This document shows, piece after piece, positions 11,147-24,155 of a stretch of 64,000 nt of DNA. This stretch comes from Dactylonectria macrodidyma (lineage: Eukaryota; Ascomycota; Sordariomycetes; Hypocreales; Nectriaceae): contig JAGMUV010000001.1 of NCBI GenBank assembly GCA_020744425.1, forward strand, positions 2,170,001 through 2,234,000, read 5' to 3'. A program made the position numbers and the translations under genes. Under the pieces are notes generated by a model. The model was not told the origin of the DNA. It searched no databases and worked only from the letters and a program-made list of their open reading frames with translations. Within the stretch, counting starts at the first letter, position 1, and each line of letters opens with the position of its first letter.

Positions 11147-14100
11147 GGTGGAGAGGGATTGGGGTGGTGGGAGGTGAGAGAGTGAGGATGGCCGGATCGC
11201 ATCCAGGAAAAAAAGGGCCAACGGGATGCGAAAAAGTTGGGGGAGGGCCGGGACGGTTTTATTCGGGGATGGCGCAGGGCAATGGCATCCCACGAAGACG
11301 ATACGATACGAGTAGACAGTCGACAATCAGCGCGGCGGCGGCGGCGAGCGGGATGTGTGTGGCTCTAATGGTGCAAAAGGTGTGCAAAGGTGTGCAAGAT
11401 GTGCTGGTGGAAAAGGTGTGAGTCTATTCGTATGGGTATATGGTGGGGCAGTGAGATCACAGAAATCCCAGGGTTGCAGGGCGTTGCAGCGAGGCGTTGC
11501 AGGGTCTTGGGGGGGGGGGGGGTTGCAGGATGGTGCTGTTCCAAGGTGGTCGCTAGCAAGCCTCTCAAGCCTCTGTCGTCAGGGCTGTGACGCCTGTGAC
11601 GCCTGTCATGTCAAGGCTTTCTCTGTTGGGGGGAGGGGGGCGCTTGGGGGCTCCGCGTAGTCGGAGGCGAAGAGATCCAAAGCGGTTGCACGGTGGAACC
11701 CGATGGTGAATCAGATGGATCATGGGCCGCTGATGGGGACTAACAAGTTACAATGGACACGCCCCAATGGGACAAAAATACAAAAAGAGGGTCCTGCTGA
11801 TAAGGCGCCGCTCGTTGCGTTTCTTTCGCATCAAATCGCGAAACGAGACCAGACAGGAAAAGGCGAGACTAGGTCATCCAAGGAACAAGGAACGGGGGCG
11901 CGATTGGAAGCGGCAATACGTTCTGTCAGAGCAGAGTGGGGGACAGATGGTACTTTTATGGCTCCAGCACTTGTTTACACTGCCCGACCAGATGACGAGA
12001 GACGAGAGACGAGAAGAAAGGGGGGTTTTGGAGAAGCAGAAAAAGTGGCCGCATCCATACATCAATCCGGGTCAGTCCAGTTCATTTTGGGCCATTGGAA
12101 GGGAAATATTGAAAGAGGGGAGTGGGAGTGGGAGTCGGAAGCGCGCAAGCATTCGAACAAGAAACACGCCCTTTCTCTTTTCTCACTACACAGGCCATTC
12201 CCGTGCCTATAACCATCCCATGCGACACTCCCCATGACCCCAAGCCTGTTTGGGCCACGGCAAGGCATATCGGTCCTCCTGACACTGTCCAGCAAGCCAG
12301 ATCGACGTCGTGGAGTCATGTCCCATGGTCGTCATTCCGATGGCCAACCTAAAATGCGATTGATGTCGTACTGCAGTGCCCGACGATTTACCAGGTACCT
12401 ACTGCACTGGCAACTTACATCGTACGTGCCGGAAGTTTGAGGGTTTGTCCACCGGACGGCCGGAGGGAGAGATGCTGCTTCAACCAGACTCGCGACCAGA
12501 GGCATGCAGCCATAGACACCGAGGGGCAAGTTCTGCCAAGTTAGTTCTGGATTGAGGCCAAAAAAGCTACCGTCGAGAGGCACCGAAATGCCATCTGCGA
12601 ACCCTAGCTGATAAATAAATCAGCCTAGCAGTAGTGTGCGTCAGTGGGCTTGAGCTTGAGTAAAGAGGGCGGCATCAGGTAGCCACAAGAGGACCACAAA
12701 AGGGCATGAGGACGGGCACCACAAAACAATCCAAATCACGAAACCCGGCGTCAGTTGTCAGTACCAGTGCATGAGAAGAAGCACACAAACAGGCACAGCA
12801 AAATGCACTGCCGCGAGAGCATGATGGGTGGTGATGGCGATGGTGGGGCGGCGACGCCGGCCCGACAGGGCCCAGGGCACGAGTCACCTACGAATCGTGC
12901 TATCGAAGCCCGATGGAAGCTTTTCCTTCTGGCAATTACTGATGCAGCCATCTCGCCCTCCGGTACGTACCGCCTAGTTGGAGGGGCGGCGTCGCTGGCG
13001 CTTCGGTGGTGGGACGCCGAGAAGGGGCAGGAAACGGGCGGGCCCAGGGCTTCTGTCCAGGGTTCTAGAGCAGGGCCAAGAGGGAAGCCAAGAAAGGGGA
13101 GTGCAAGAATAGAAGGTCCATGCAAGCAGGCACGGTGTGTGGCATGAGGCATGGGAATCCAGCTGGAGCTTGAAAAGATGATGAATGAGGCACGAGCGCG
13201 GAGGTCAGTTTCCGAGGCAGGCGCGAGTGTTGTTCGAGGTACAGACGTCCTTATTGAGGTCATGAAGTGAATTTCGAAGCAAAAATATGAAAAAATTATT
13301 TCATCATAGCCCGTTACTAACACTGTCGGTGGTGTTCCTACTAAGTCCTCCCATTGCCAAGAGTCTGAGGGGGATCAATTCACGGCCATCTTGTCGCTTT
13401 TCATCCGAATATTCCCTTTGAGAGCTCGGAGAATCAAAGCACACAAGCGGATGAAACAACAGCAGAAGTCGCTTCAAACCCCGATGCTCGTCCGCTACTG
13501 GTGTGCCTATATACCTATCCGTACATAGTATTGTACAACACGCCAAACCCCCACGCTCCCAGGCCAGCGCGAGAGCAATGCAGGCGCAGACCTCTCACAC
13601 GCATATTCAAGGGACAGAGCGGCGGACTGACAGGGCCAGGCGTCAGCCAACCCACGTTCCAACATATTCGTATGTAATTCCACGTCCTGCGTGCAGCCGA
13701 TCGTGACGATGAGAGGACGGGAAGATACACACGGCCCCATCGCCGTGTCCACAGCCTTCAGCGGGCCCGCGCTTCGCCTCATGCGCCGCTTTGCCCGTCG
13801 CGGGCGCAAGCAGTCGGAACGATGAAAAGTTGGAACTGGTACGTACCTACCGCAACAACTCTCGGTGGTAATTACGGTATCTCCAACAGTGAGCGACTTC
13901 TCGTCATCCCGTTGGGCGCACACCGACAGGACCGAGCATCCACCTTGGCACGGTCCCCGATAGCGAAATCCTGCCACATGTGGACCTTCTTTTGCCTCCT
14001 CCACCTTGGACCCTCCGTCTCACTGACCAGACCCTCCAACCTTCACCCTCACGATGGCTTCCCTTGCGAGCGGTTCCGACTTGGCCCTAGCCTGCACTTG

Positions 14101-17100
14101 GGCCGCTAGGCGTGCCCCTGCCACCAGCCTTTAGATGAGCCAACCACCCATAGGATGCAGACTTTCTTATCTCGGGAACCCGCTCATCCGCCCGCCGACC
14201 ATTTTTAACCGTTTTAGATGTTGTTTTTACATTCAGTATACGGATAGGCTTGCGCTATTGATGGGGCATGCCATGCCATGCCACGGAAGACCTAGAATGT
14301 AGCACGTTTCTACTGTACCTCAGCAGGTTGACAACCTTACAGTACTTGGACACCGATACGAACTCAACTGGGTGCATGCTACACGCCCCTTGAATCCGTG
14401 ACATGATCTGTCATCCTTGCCTGGGTCAGCCGAGCTCTCGCGTGCATCTGCAGCGCCTGCCAAGGCTGTACTGGTGGTGGTTGATGTTGATGCTGCTGCA
14501 GATGCTGCGGCGGCGTTGGTGTTGATACGGCAGGGCTCTTGATCAGCAGTGCATCGGCGACACCACCACTACAGCGGTCATGCAAAGAACCACCAGACAA
14601 AGGGAGTGACAATCACGCCTCTCCCGCCGAGAACCCACACACGCGGCGCACTCAATCGCTCACCAGCCTATCAGTGGGCATGGACCAAAGGTCAAGCCAA
14701 AGTAGGTTCATGAACAGGCTGCCTAATCCCTGGACTGGGCTGAGCTGGACCCGAAGCTGGACCTACAACTCCAGAAGCCTCGACCGACTCTCGAAGCCCT
14801 GGCATCTCAGGCGTTTGACAGGAGCGGGCTGGAACTGGGCTGGCTCAAGAAAGGAACAACCCCGTGCCCCCAAACCGCGCCCGCAACAATGCCAGAACAG
14901 GGCAGCGCAAAACATTTAACCGGGCAACAAATCGCGAGGTCCGAACCGGCGGCGCGACCCTGTTTGGTTCTGGCCCTGCACGTCCTCTGCACTCTGCACT
15001 GCTAGTAGGGATCTGTGGGTTTTCGTACCTGCTCGCCCGATCCCAAAGGACAGGAACCTGAACGTACTGCAACGCAAGCAGGTAACGGGATGTATTCTTT
15101 TTTGCATCGATTCTCATCCAGCGGCATCTCGTCGCCATCGATGATGCTCATTAACGATATCGGCCCTCATTCAAGCTTTAGCCGGTCTCGCTGTACTGAG
15201 ACGAGTAGCGGCCTGGTCGACTCGACTTCCCTGGTGACTCCAATATCGATGATGTGATTTTGGACTAACCAGGTTCCGCAAATCAGACACTACGCAGACC
15301 AATTTCCTGGTCGCGAACCACTGCCATGAATCATTGCCGGAGGTTTTCAGCTGACTTCTTTCCTTACTTTTCCGTTTCTGCTTTTACCCGCTAGCCATGG
15401 TCTCGTCCAATTCAAGAGGAGAGCTGAACTGATAGGGGAGTACATGCAACAGATGGACAATTTGATTGCTGGAAACCTTGCGGCCCGATGGTCCAGGGGC
15501 GTGCCTTGCATGGGCTTCTCTGATAAAGCGTGTTATTCCCGTGGAATGAAATGAGCCAAGCATGGGCTCGATTGCATCGCAGGTGGCGACGCCACAAACT
15601 CTCCAATCCGTCTAGTGAGGAGTTATGGTTCAAACTTCCTCAGGAAGAACTGCGGCTCAAATGTCTCACCTACACGCAATTTGTCCTACACATGTACTTT
15701 GGGCGGTCATGCCGTCGAGGAAATGGCATGTAGTCTGAGCCACTGCATGTGTTTGGTAAGCCGGCCCGGGAATGTCTCGGACTGGGCCCGGAGTCATGAT
15801 GGCGAACGATTCGGATTTTTCTCGAAGAAATCTCAGAGCCTCTCTGTTACAAGTCGCCACGGATTACGAGGCAGCCAGCCAGTCAACCAGTGAGGGGCGG
15901 TCTCAACCAAGTTCACACAAGCCTTGCATTTTGCGATGGTACTTAAAACACTTGTTTTATGCCTCGTCCGGCCAAACCAACAGAGACTACAAGGGACCTT
16001 AGCACGGCGGATGGGTCTGTTAGATGGGTCCTCTCCGTCGGTGAGTCGCAGACCGACCGTCAGCCCTGTCTAAGCTCGCCGCAGCGGTTGGACGGCGGCT
16101 CTGCGGCTCCAAAGTAACCAACGGAAGGGGACAATGGGCTCGGCAGCAATTGCTCGCGCATTGCGATATCTTATCGGCATCCCGGAGCTCGACTCCGTGC
16201 CGTCCATCTTTCGGCACTGAACGGAATCGCTTGTGGATTCGAGAGCTTGCCTTGGTGGGTTCGCCTTTGGAAGGGAGCTACTGTGGCTAGGGGTGCTAGC
16301 GAGGGAAATCAGGGTTCATCATTATGGTCGTGATCCATTTTGTGATCCATTCAGGCCCCGACTGTCTGACTTTGACATGTGTTTTTGATGCCCAGGGAGT
16401 TCCACGGTCATCAGGCCGGATCTCCATGCATATGAAGCTTGTCTAGCTTGGCTGCCATGGACAAAGGTGTCCGTAGTACTAAAACCATGGGTCTACCTCC
16501 GACAACGACTCTCGGTCTCCTCTCGACTAATATCCGACCCGGAGCCTTCCTTCACCTCCCGAAGATGTCTACCGGCGGTGTCTCATCAGACGGGGGGTGT
16601 CATCCGTCCAAAATTCGTGACAGGGCAGGCATCCATCCATCAGGCGAGCCACAACCGCATGATATTGATGATGCCCTTTCCCCTCCTCTCCCCTTCTCCC
16701 CTCCCTTCTCCAAAAAAAAACAAACACCGGCAGCATCCGCCCGCCAGAGTGGCCAGAGTGGGATGAGCGCGTCGCAACCCGGCCCGCCGCATCGCCCATC
16801 TGACGACCCCCTGCCTCCTTCGGCGGCACGCTTTGGCCTGGTTCCCTGCCCAGGTCCTGCGGTGATTTGAGCTGTTGCCCTGCAGTGCCATGTCGTCTGT
16901 ATCCTATTCACAGGGATGCATGGGATGGGATGGGCAAGGAGCAAACCGTAAAAAGTGTTTTGCACCATGCAAGTGCCACAGCCGGTCCGCCAACTCGGCA
17001 GACGGTGCAGGCGCTTCTCGCACGCCCCGTCGACCGTTTGACGGCTATAGGCGCATACAGGCGCATATTGTGTTTTCTCGTGATATATGTGCATGTCGTC

Positions 17101-17695
17101 TCTCGGCTGCTTTTGTCGCTTGGCCTGACCTGATCCCATCCCGTTCGTTTGCCTGTTGTCGTCCGTTTGCGGAATCCAATTTGTCCGGGTCATGATCTTT
17201 GCCCTCTTACCCAGGTCATCAAAAAACGAACACCCGACAGTCTCCGTACGTATTTGCCAGTGGTATTCGGTAAACTGTAAACGGTTGCTCCGATCAGGCA
17301 TATCTCGGAGAATTGTTTGGCGGGTGGAGATGCCCAGAGCACCGACCTGTTTCGTTGCCCGATGAGCCTCCGGAGCCATGTGGGTTTCGCCGTAGGTATT
17401 ACTTTATGAGTTTCGGTGCCCATGCGGCTTTGAACGATTGATGACTTCTCTATTTGTCGCTCCGTTCTGTCATGCTAAAAATGTTCAAGTGGATTCGCAA
17501 CCTATTGTACACAAACCCTGAAGAATTCCACCTCTTGTCTTCCAATAGAGTGGCTTTGCGAGAGAGAAAAAAAATACACCGTAGTAGCCGACCCAGATAT
17601 ATACGCTCAGGTCTCCTATCAACAACTCCATTCGTTCGTCATCAACCCTCATCCACATCGACATATACGTCCTCTCGCGTCACCGCTCTTCGTCA
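11147..17695. other. 6.5 kb region without recognised gene between creD and creC
   Basis: The first part is the creD promoter side. I see only low-complexity open frames with no domain, no consistent introns and no family likeness. It holds a 14-base G run, a perfect CGGTACGTACCG palindrome at 12961-12972, another GTACGTAC near 13840, and a CCATG-rich stretch near 14270-14283. The last few hundred bases are the 3' side of creC. Confidence 0.5.
11509..11522. repeat. Homopolymer G tract (14 G) beside GTTGCAG repeats
   Basis: An uninterrupted run of 14 G follows three spaced copies of GTTGCAG within ~50 bases and precedes a fourth. It is a simple-sequence tract in non-coding DNA and may be a length-variable or sequencing-sensitive site. 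Confidence 0.8.
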
Positions 17696-20264
17696 TCATG
17701 ATGTCGCGGCTGGCGTCGTAGTTTGCGCCGCAAGGTCTGATCCGGGCCGGAGCCATGTCCTGATGTGTCCTACGTTACAAGCTTGCGTTAGCAAAACTCT
17801 CCATTGATGGGCCCCGTATTGCGAGTATTGGAGCCGTATCGGAAAGCTCCCAGGTGTTGAGGCTTTTCTCACCTGATTTGCAACTCGTCGTGATGGCGTC
17901 CTCCGTAAAGTCGAGCCAGCACACCGGGTGCGTGTCAATCACCTTGTTCTATTACGCCCGTCCGTATCAGTATTTTGTGGACCGGCAACACACACCCCCA
18001 CGCCCCCTGGGTCGTTCAAGACTTAGGTCGGCACTTACCAGCACAGGAGGAAGCATCGGGATCCTTGACCGCGGCTCCACTGGGTGTGAGATGGCTACTT
18101 CTTCCTCTTCAGCCTCAGCGTTCGAGTCAGAGCGGAGACGCGAGTTGGACGTGTTCCCCGTCTCGGCCCGCTGCAGGGTCGTAAATCGCGACGAGATGGA
18201 GCCACGATGCCGCACAGATTGCTAGATAAGCCGCGAGTTAGCTCCAGTTCCCCTTGGCTCCAGTCTAGATGACGGTTAGACGTACCGCTTTCGGTCGATG
18301 AAGCATGCCAATGCTGAAATCCCACAGGCAGAGCCGCCCATCCTCGCCTACGCTACCGATGCGGTAGTTTCTGTCATCGCACCGCCAAGGGTCAAAGGCC
18401 ACAGCCGAGACCCAAGACTGATGGCCCTGGCATCTGGCCAGCAATGCGGACTCTGCCACGGACCAGATTGAAATCAGGTCATCCTGTCCTCCTGTCAAGA
18501 CATATTTGGCGTCCGGCGACCAGCAGACGCATGACATGCCGCCATAGTATGAATAGAACATATCAAGAAGCCTAAATCTTGAGTAAGCAGACGAAGGGGA
18601 GGAGTTGGGTCCAGAATGACAAACTCTTCCTTCAAATAATCAATGATTCGCAACGTCCCGTCCTCAGATACGACGGCCAGGTGCCGGTTGTCGGGTGAAA
18701 ATGCAAAGGCGTTGATACGATGGTTCGACAGCTTCCATGCTGCCACTGGGTTTGTCTTTTGGTTCTTCGAGTGAACCGACTTGTTAATTCGAATTCCATT
18801 AGGCGGAGTTGTTCCGTTGGAGATATCCTCTGATTCACTCCCATTCGCATTGCCGTTGACAACCCCATTCACTGCCTCCTCATCTGGGTTGAAGTGGGCG
18901 TCCTCCTTCTCCTTGTCATATACGACAAGGGAACCGTCCATGTGAGCGGCAAGGAACAGGTTCTCTGACCCGGGGATCCATCGGATTGCCGACACAGGTG
19001 TGCTGTTAATGACTCCCTGTGTGTGGTGTTAGGATACTTGCCTCATAAACATACTCAACATCACAATGCAATCTCACATTCTTGTTTAGTCGCGTGTAAC
19101 GTTGCGAGATAGGCTCCCACCAAATGATCTCGCCTGTAGAGAAACCCATGATGACGTCAATGTGTGCCGGAGTCTTCGTGACGGCGTTGACATCGTGGCA
19201 AAGGCAGTGTGCTTTGGTAAATAGGATCTTGGTCAAGTAATCTTGCTATTCTGGAGGTCAGTGGTGGCATTCCTTATTCGCGACGCAAGTTAACCTGCCT
19301 TGGAAGATGAAGACATGTCAAGCCATTGAAAAGCGCGGTTAATATTGGCAAAGGCAAAAATGCCATCATTAGGTCGTTCTGTCAGCTTCCGAGAGAGGCC
19401 TTCGTTGACAATGACGCGGGAGATGAAGGAGGAGTTGCTCTTGGTCATGTTATTCTTAGGCTTCCTCTTCTTGGTCACGTCCTTGGGCTGTAACTGCGCG
19501 AGCAGAGAGTTGCCCTCGCCAAAGGCAGGTGCAGAGCCCAGCGTAATGGAAGTGGCCGGCGCATCGCTAGTTGAAGTTGCTCGGCCGTCCTCACTGCTCA
19601 TACCGCCTTCAGTTGAGTACCGGCTTTCATTGGGGTGTTCCTGGATGCTGGATGGCGCACCGCTCAAGGCGAGAGTGGTGGCCGAAAGGCCCTTGTAGAA
19701 GAAAGGAGGCGTTGCTCGTACATCGAGGGTAATGAGGGAGCAGGTGGTGCCGGCGGTAGCAGCCTGCGGGTTGGTCGCGAGAGGATTCGGGTTGACAATG
19801 GTCGCCTCGGAGGGATGCGGCGGGGGGGTCGCGAGGTGCAGGTCTTCCTTGAGAACATATGTGCCTGTTGTTTGAGCAAGGGTATCAGCGTTGATCTTGC
19901 GCCAGTCGGCCAATCGTTGGGGGTGGTTCTCGAGAAGCTGTGGACGGGTGGACGAGTGGACGGGTGTCTGGACGGGTGGGATGCAGAGCTGAAGGCTTTA
20001 GAGACTCACCCTCGCCGACCAAGAATTGCCATTCGGGGCCTTCAGGATTCGACAACGTATTGTTGGTCTCGATCATGGGCACGGGATGAATAGAGCTGAC
20101 GCCGTATCCCCCCATAGAGGGATACCGCGGCGGGGGAGGTAGGACACTGTTGGTTTCATAACGGTCAGCGGGCGGGTATTCTAGGTTGCGCAAAGCATGG
20201 AGTCGACAGCAGGACAACGGGTAGCGGCGATAACGGCGCAGTGGAGGACTTGTACGCACAACAT
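17696..20264 (-). CDS. creC: CreC-type WD40 protein, partner of the CreB deubiquitinase, 626 aa
   Basis: Nine exons: 20260-20264, 20010-20146, 19299-19864, 19078-19245, 18625-19016, 18286-18571, 18039-18221, 17873-17942 and 17696-17769. The first coding exon is only ATGTT and splices to give [10 protein letters not shown], the usual CreC start. WD repeats are visible in exons 4-6 and 9: [70 protein letters not shown], and the last G-H-I-R-T-W. A Ser-rich linker carries low-complexity Glu. The intron at 19246-19298 needs a GC donor (see findings). In Aspergillus, CreC binds and stabilises the CreB ubiquitin protease, which sets levels of repression factors and permeases. The yeast and human relatives (Duf1-, WDR20/WDR48-like) are cofactors of similar enzymes. 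Role here is by orthology. Confidence 0.9.
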
Positions 20265-21806
20265 GATGCCGGCCTAGGTTGTCTATTTAGGACACTTCCC
20301 AGTTAAGTAGAGTCGTGAGGTAAAGAGATACACAGCGCGCGCTCGTTTCGTAGTGATGGGCGAGTTGGAGATGGCGGTGATGGAGGAAACAGTGATGGTC
20401 GCCGTGGTCTGTGGTAGACAAGGCTCGGTGGAGGGGGTGGAGGTTCGGAGGGTCGGAGGATCGGCAGCCGGTGGAGGAAGGAGAGGAGGCTGGCCCGTGG
20501 CAGGACGAACTTGGCGGCGACAACGACAGAGGACAGACGTTGGATAGGTTAAACGGGGGAAGGAAAGAGGAGGCACAAGACCGAATTGGCCAACTACCAA
20601 CGGTCGTGTCCACCCACCTACCTATTCCGACTTGGCGACCTGGAAGAGTCTGGGGTTCACCTGAGTCCGGGGCCGACGAGGCGACGAGGGAGGGCTGGAA
20701 CGGCCGGTGGTAGGCTGGTTGGCTGGCCGGTGGGATGTACAGTAACCCAGCGAATTGCATTGTAGCAACCTCCACCGGACAATGGGCGAGGATTCGACTA
20801 AGTGTGGGGTAAAACGGCCCTGGAAGCTGCCACTAAACGCAGCTGGTCATCGCCGTCGCATGTCCCCGGCATGGGGCATGGGGCATGGGGCATGGGACAT
20901 GGGAGGTGAATGGGGATTGATGACTCGCCAACCCGGCCATTCGGACCATGACGCCGCGAGTTGAAGCCAGCCAGCTACTAATTACACGTGGCGGAGTTGT
21001 CCAGACTTCTCAGAGTCGAAGGCATTCTTCCAAGGATTCATCCACAAATTCATCCAGCGGCACAGGCCGTATATCATGGAACCCCCCCATTCTTGCGTCT
21101 CTTCACAGCTCCACACCGCACGTTGGGTAACTTGCCGTCATGGTTCATTCTGCAGCCTCCCGTCCCGTCGGGATCCATCATCGAGCCAGCCATCAATTGA
21201 TTGGACATTTTGTCTCAAAAGACCTTTGTTAGTGGCATGGCCAGCCACCACAACTCAGGGTCATGACACCACTGGTTCGTCCACCAGCTGTCAGCAGCCG
21301 AAGTGCTATTCCTCTGCACCTATAGAACCCCTCGTAGTGCGCCGTAATGCTCTCTACCCGCTGTAAGCGCCTACTGCGAACACCCGCTAAAACCAAGACA
21401 CCAGCGACTACACTGGAACTACCTCGAGCTGGGAGGCCACTGAAAATCATCGTCACCGCCCGCCAAATCGTAGGTACGTACCGTTTAATCGACCTCCCCC
21501 ACCTGGGAGGGATCGCCCAATCCTTGCTCGTCGCGCGTCACACTTTCTTACGACACAGCTCCCACAGCTCAGCGGCTGTTGTATCCCACTCCCAACCTGC
21601 ATCATTCAAGCCCCCGCATACGATTTGCAGCTGCACCCTCACCTTTTCAGTTTCTTTCCATCCCTCCGACGGTTCTCTTGATTCTGTATACCGCGGTGTC
21701 CTACTCATTCGCTTTTCACCGCCTCCTTCCCCCTTCAGCAACTCTTTTTGCCACCAGGGTCATGGGCTTCAAGTAGACGACCACAGACACCCTCACCCAC
21801 GCCATC
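20265..21806. promoter_or_regulatory. Shared 1.5 kb divergent promoter region of creC and gem1
   Basis: The two flanking genes point away from each other, so this interval must hold both promoters and leaders. The gem1 side is pyrimidine-rich (CTTTCTTTCC near 21651), as is usual for fungal core promoters. A short tandem repeat sits near 20870-20910 and a GTACGTAC near 21475. I can assign no specific factor site. Confidence 0.6.
20868..20911. repeat. Short tandem repeat, unit CATGGGG (about five copies)
   Basis: The heptamer CATGGGG recurs head to tail about four times and ends in CATGGGACATGGG. It is non-coding and lies in the creC-gem1 divergent promoter, so copy number could vary between strains. 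Confidence 0.8.
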
Positions 21807-23756
21807 ATGTCTACTGGTATGATAATCTTTGCCGTCTATTTCTCCATTCCTGATTGACTTGTCGCTGACTCACTCCCGACAGTCCGCATTTGTGTGTGCG
21901 GTGACGAGAGCACTGGCAAGTCGAGCCTTATCGCCTCTCTCGTCAAAGACCAGTTCGTCACAAACAAGATCCAACCCATCCTCCCTCAAATCACCATCCC
22001 TCCGAGCATCGGCACCCCCGATAACGTCTCTACCACCATCGTCGATACCTCTGCCCGCCCTCAAGATCGAACCACCCTTCGCAAGGAAATCCGCAAGTGC
22101 AATGTCATCCTCCTTGTCTATGCCGACCACTACAGCTACGAGCGTGTCGCTCTCTTTTGGATGCCTTACTTCCGCTCCCTCGGCGTCAATGTTCCGGTTG
22201 TACTCTGTGCAAACAAGTCCGAACTCTCGGGTCAGGCCACCACGCCCCAGGTGGTGGAGGAGGAGATGCTCCCCGTCATGTCCGAGTTCCGTGAGATCGA
22301 TTCTTGCATCCGTACCAGCGCCCGAGACCACCGCAACGTCAACGAAGCCTTTTTCCTCTGCCAAAAAGCAGTCACACATCCTATCGCCCCACTGTTCGAC
22401 TACAAGGAGGGTCATCTTAAGCCGGCTTGTGTAAAGGCTCTCAAGCGTATCTTCTATCTCAACGACAAGGACCAGGACGGCTACCTTAACGAGCAGGAGA
22501 TGCGTGACTTTCAGGCCCGGTGTTTCGACAAGCCTTTGACCACCGATGACCTCGACAACATAAAACTCACCATCGCCAAATATCTGCCAGACTCAGATCT
22601 TGAAAGGGGCATCGACCAGAGAGGCTTCCTACAACTCAACAAGATCTACGCCGAGAAGGGGCGCCATGAGACCATCTGGATTATCCTTCGGAAATACCAC
22701 TATACCGACAGTCTTAGCCTCGAGGACAAGTTCATCCGACCCAAATTCGATGTTCCAGAGTACTCATCCGCTGAGTTGAGCCCCGCCGGCTATCGGTTCT
22801 TTGTCGATCTGTTCTTGCTATTTGACAAGGACAACGACGGAGGACTGAACGACCAAGAGCTCGAGGCATTGTTCTCGCCAACCCCCGGATTGCCCAACTC
22901 ATGGCTCGATTCGGCTTTTCCCTCTTCCACAGTCAGGAATGAGGCAGGCCACATCACCCTCCAGGGTTGGCTGGCTCAGTGGAGTATGACGACTTTTATC
23001 GAGCCCAAGACGACAATGGAGTATCTGGCATATCTAGGCTTTGAACCACACAATCCCAAGGACCCCATCACGGCTGCCCTCAAGATCACAAAGCCGCGAA
23101 AAAGGAGAAGAAGACCTGGCCGAGTGGAGCGAAACGTTGTGTTGTGCTACGTCCTAGGGGCATCAGGAGCCGGAAAATCGTCCCTTCTCGATGCCTTCTT
23201 GAACCGGCCCTTCGAGGGTCTGTACCACCCGACCATCAAACCTCGTCGGGCGGTCAACACTGTTGAGCTTCCTGGAGGCAAACAAGTATATCTCATTCTG
23301 GAAGAGCTTGGCGAGTTAGAACCTGCAATCCTTGAGAATCAGTCCAAGATGGACGCTTGCGACATGATTTGCTACGCGTACGATTCATCCGACCCTGACT
23401 CTTTCTCCCATATTGTCGAGATGCGCACCAAGTACCCACATCTCAACGATCTTCCGTCCATCTATACCGCCCTCAAGGCCGACAAGGACAAGACCAACCA
23501 ACGGAGCGAGCTCCAGCCTGATCAGTACGCCTCCTCTCTCAGCATGAGCCTTCCTCTCCACGTCAGTGTCACCTGGGGTAGCATCAGCGAGCTCTTTGTT
23601 GTCTTTGCCGATGCCGCGACTAATCCGAGCACCGCCTTTCCTAAGAGCTCTGACGAGGGACCTGATCGCACAAGCCTCTATATTACGTTAGGGGCCACAG
23701 CGTGCGCTGCTGTCGCAGCCTTGATGATATGGCGGCGTGCGACCAATGCGGTTTAA
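21807..23756 (+). CDS. gem1: Mitochondrial Rho GTPase Miro (Gem1), 627 aa
   Basis: Two exons: 21807-21816 and 21883-23756. The first coding exon is ten bases (M-S-T-V across the junction). Order of domains: an N-terminal Rho-like GTPase with P-loop G-D-E-S-T-G-K-S-S at residues 10-18; two EF-hands, N-D-K-D-Q-D-G-Y-L at ~197 and D-K-D-N-D-G-G-L at ~318; a second GTPase with P-loop G-A-S-G-A-G-K-S-S at ~429; and a C-terminal membrane anchor at ~598-620 ending in a short basic tail. This is the full Miro layout and the length is normal. Miro sits in the outer mitochondrial membrane facing the cytosol and acts in mitochondrial morphology, movement and inheritance; yeast Gem1 also regulates the ERMES contact sites. 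It diverges from creC across a 1.5 kb gap and converges on abd1. Confidence 0.95.
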
Positions 23757-24155
23757 GACGGCGTCATGCCCAACAAATTAGCCACGCGGCGTTGCGTACT
23801 CCATCAGCCAACCAAGTGAACCAACAAAACAGGTACCAATAGAGTCATTCTGTATAAGCCCCATCTCGCTAATGAGCCGGGCAACATTTCAATAGGAAAT
23901 GGGGTGGATTTTTTTCAAGAGGAGGAGTTGTGATTCCGTTATTAAGGTCCGACCATGATACCCAGCTCCATTGCAAGTTGTTTAGCACCTCCCTGCCTTA
24001 TGATTTTAATATAATCCGTTCTATTCGCTCGCCTAATAGAATTGACCATTGCTGTAGGACCCCTCTGTATTGATCGTAGCAATTCAAATAGTTATCCCGT
24101 CTCTCCTACTCCGAAACGCCGCCTAGCCATCTACCAATAGTTGCCGTAGCAAGGT
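23757..24155. other. Convergent 3' intergenic region between gem1 and abd1
   Basis: The 399 bp between two convergent stop codons is AT-richer than the flanking genes, including TTTTAATATAATCCG near 24003. It presumably contains both 3' untranslated regions and polyadenylation sites. No gene is seen. Confidence 0.6.

Noticed and set aside
16439..16870. 143-codon plus-strand frame between creD and creC
   Set aside because: Low-complexity Pro/Ser composition with equally long frames on the opposite strand and no homology signal.
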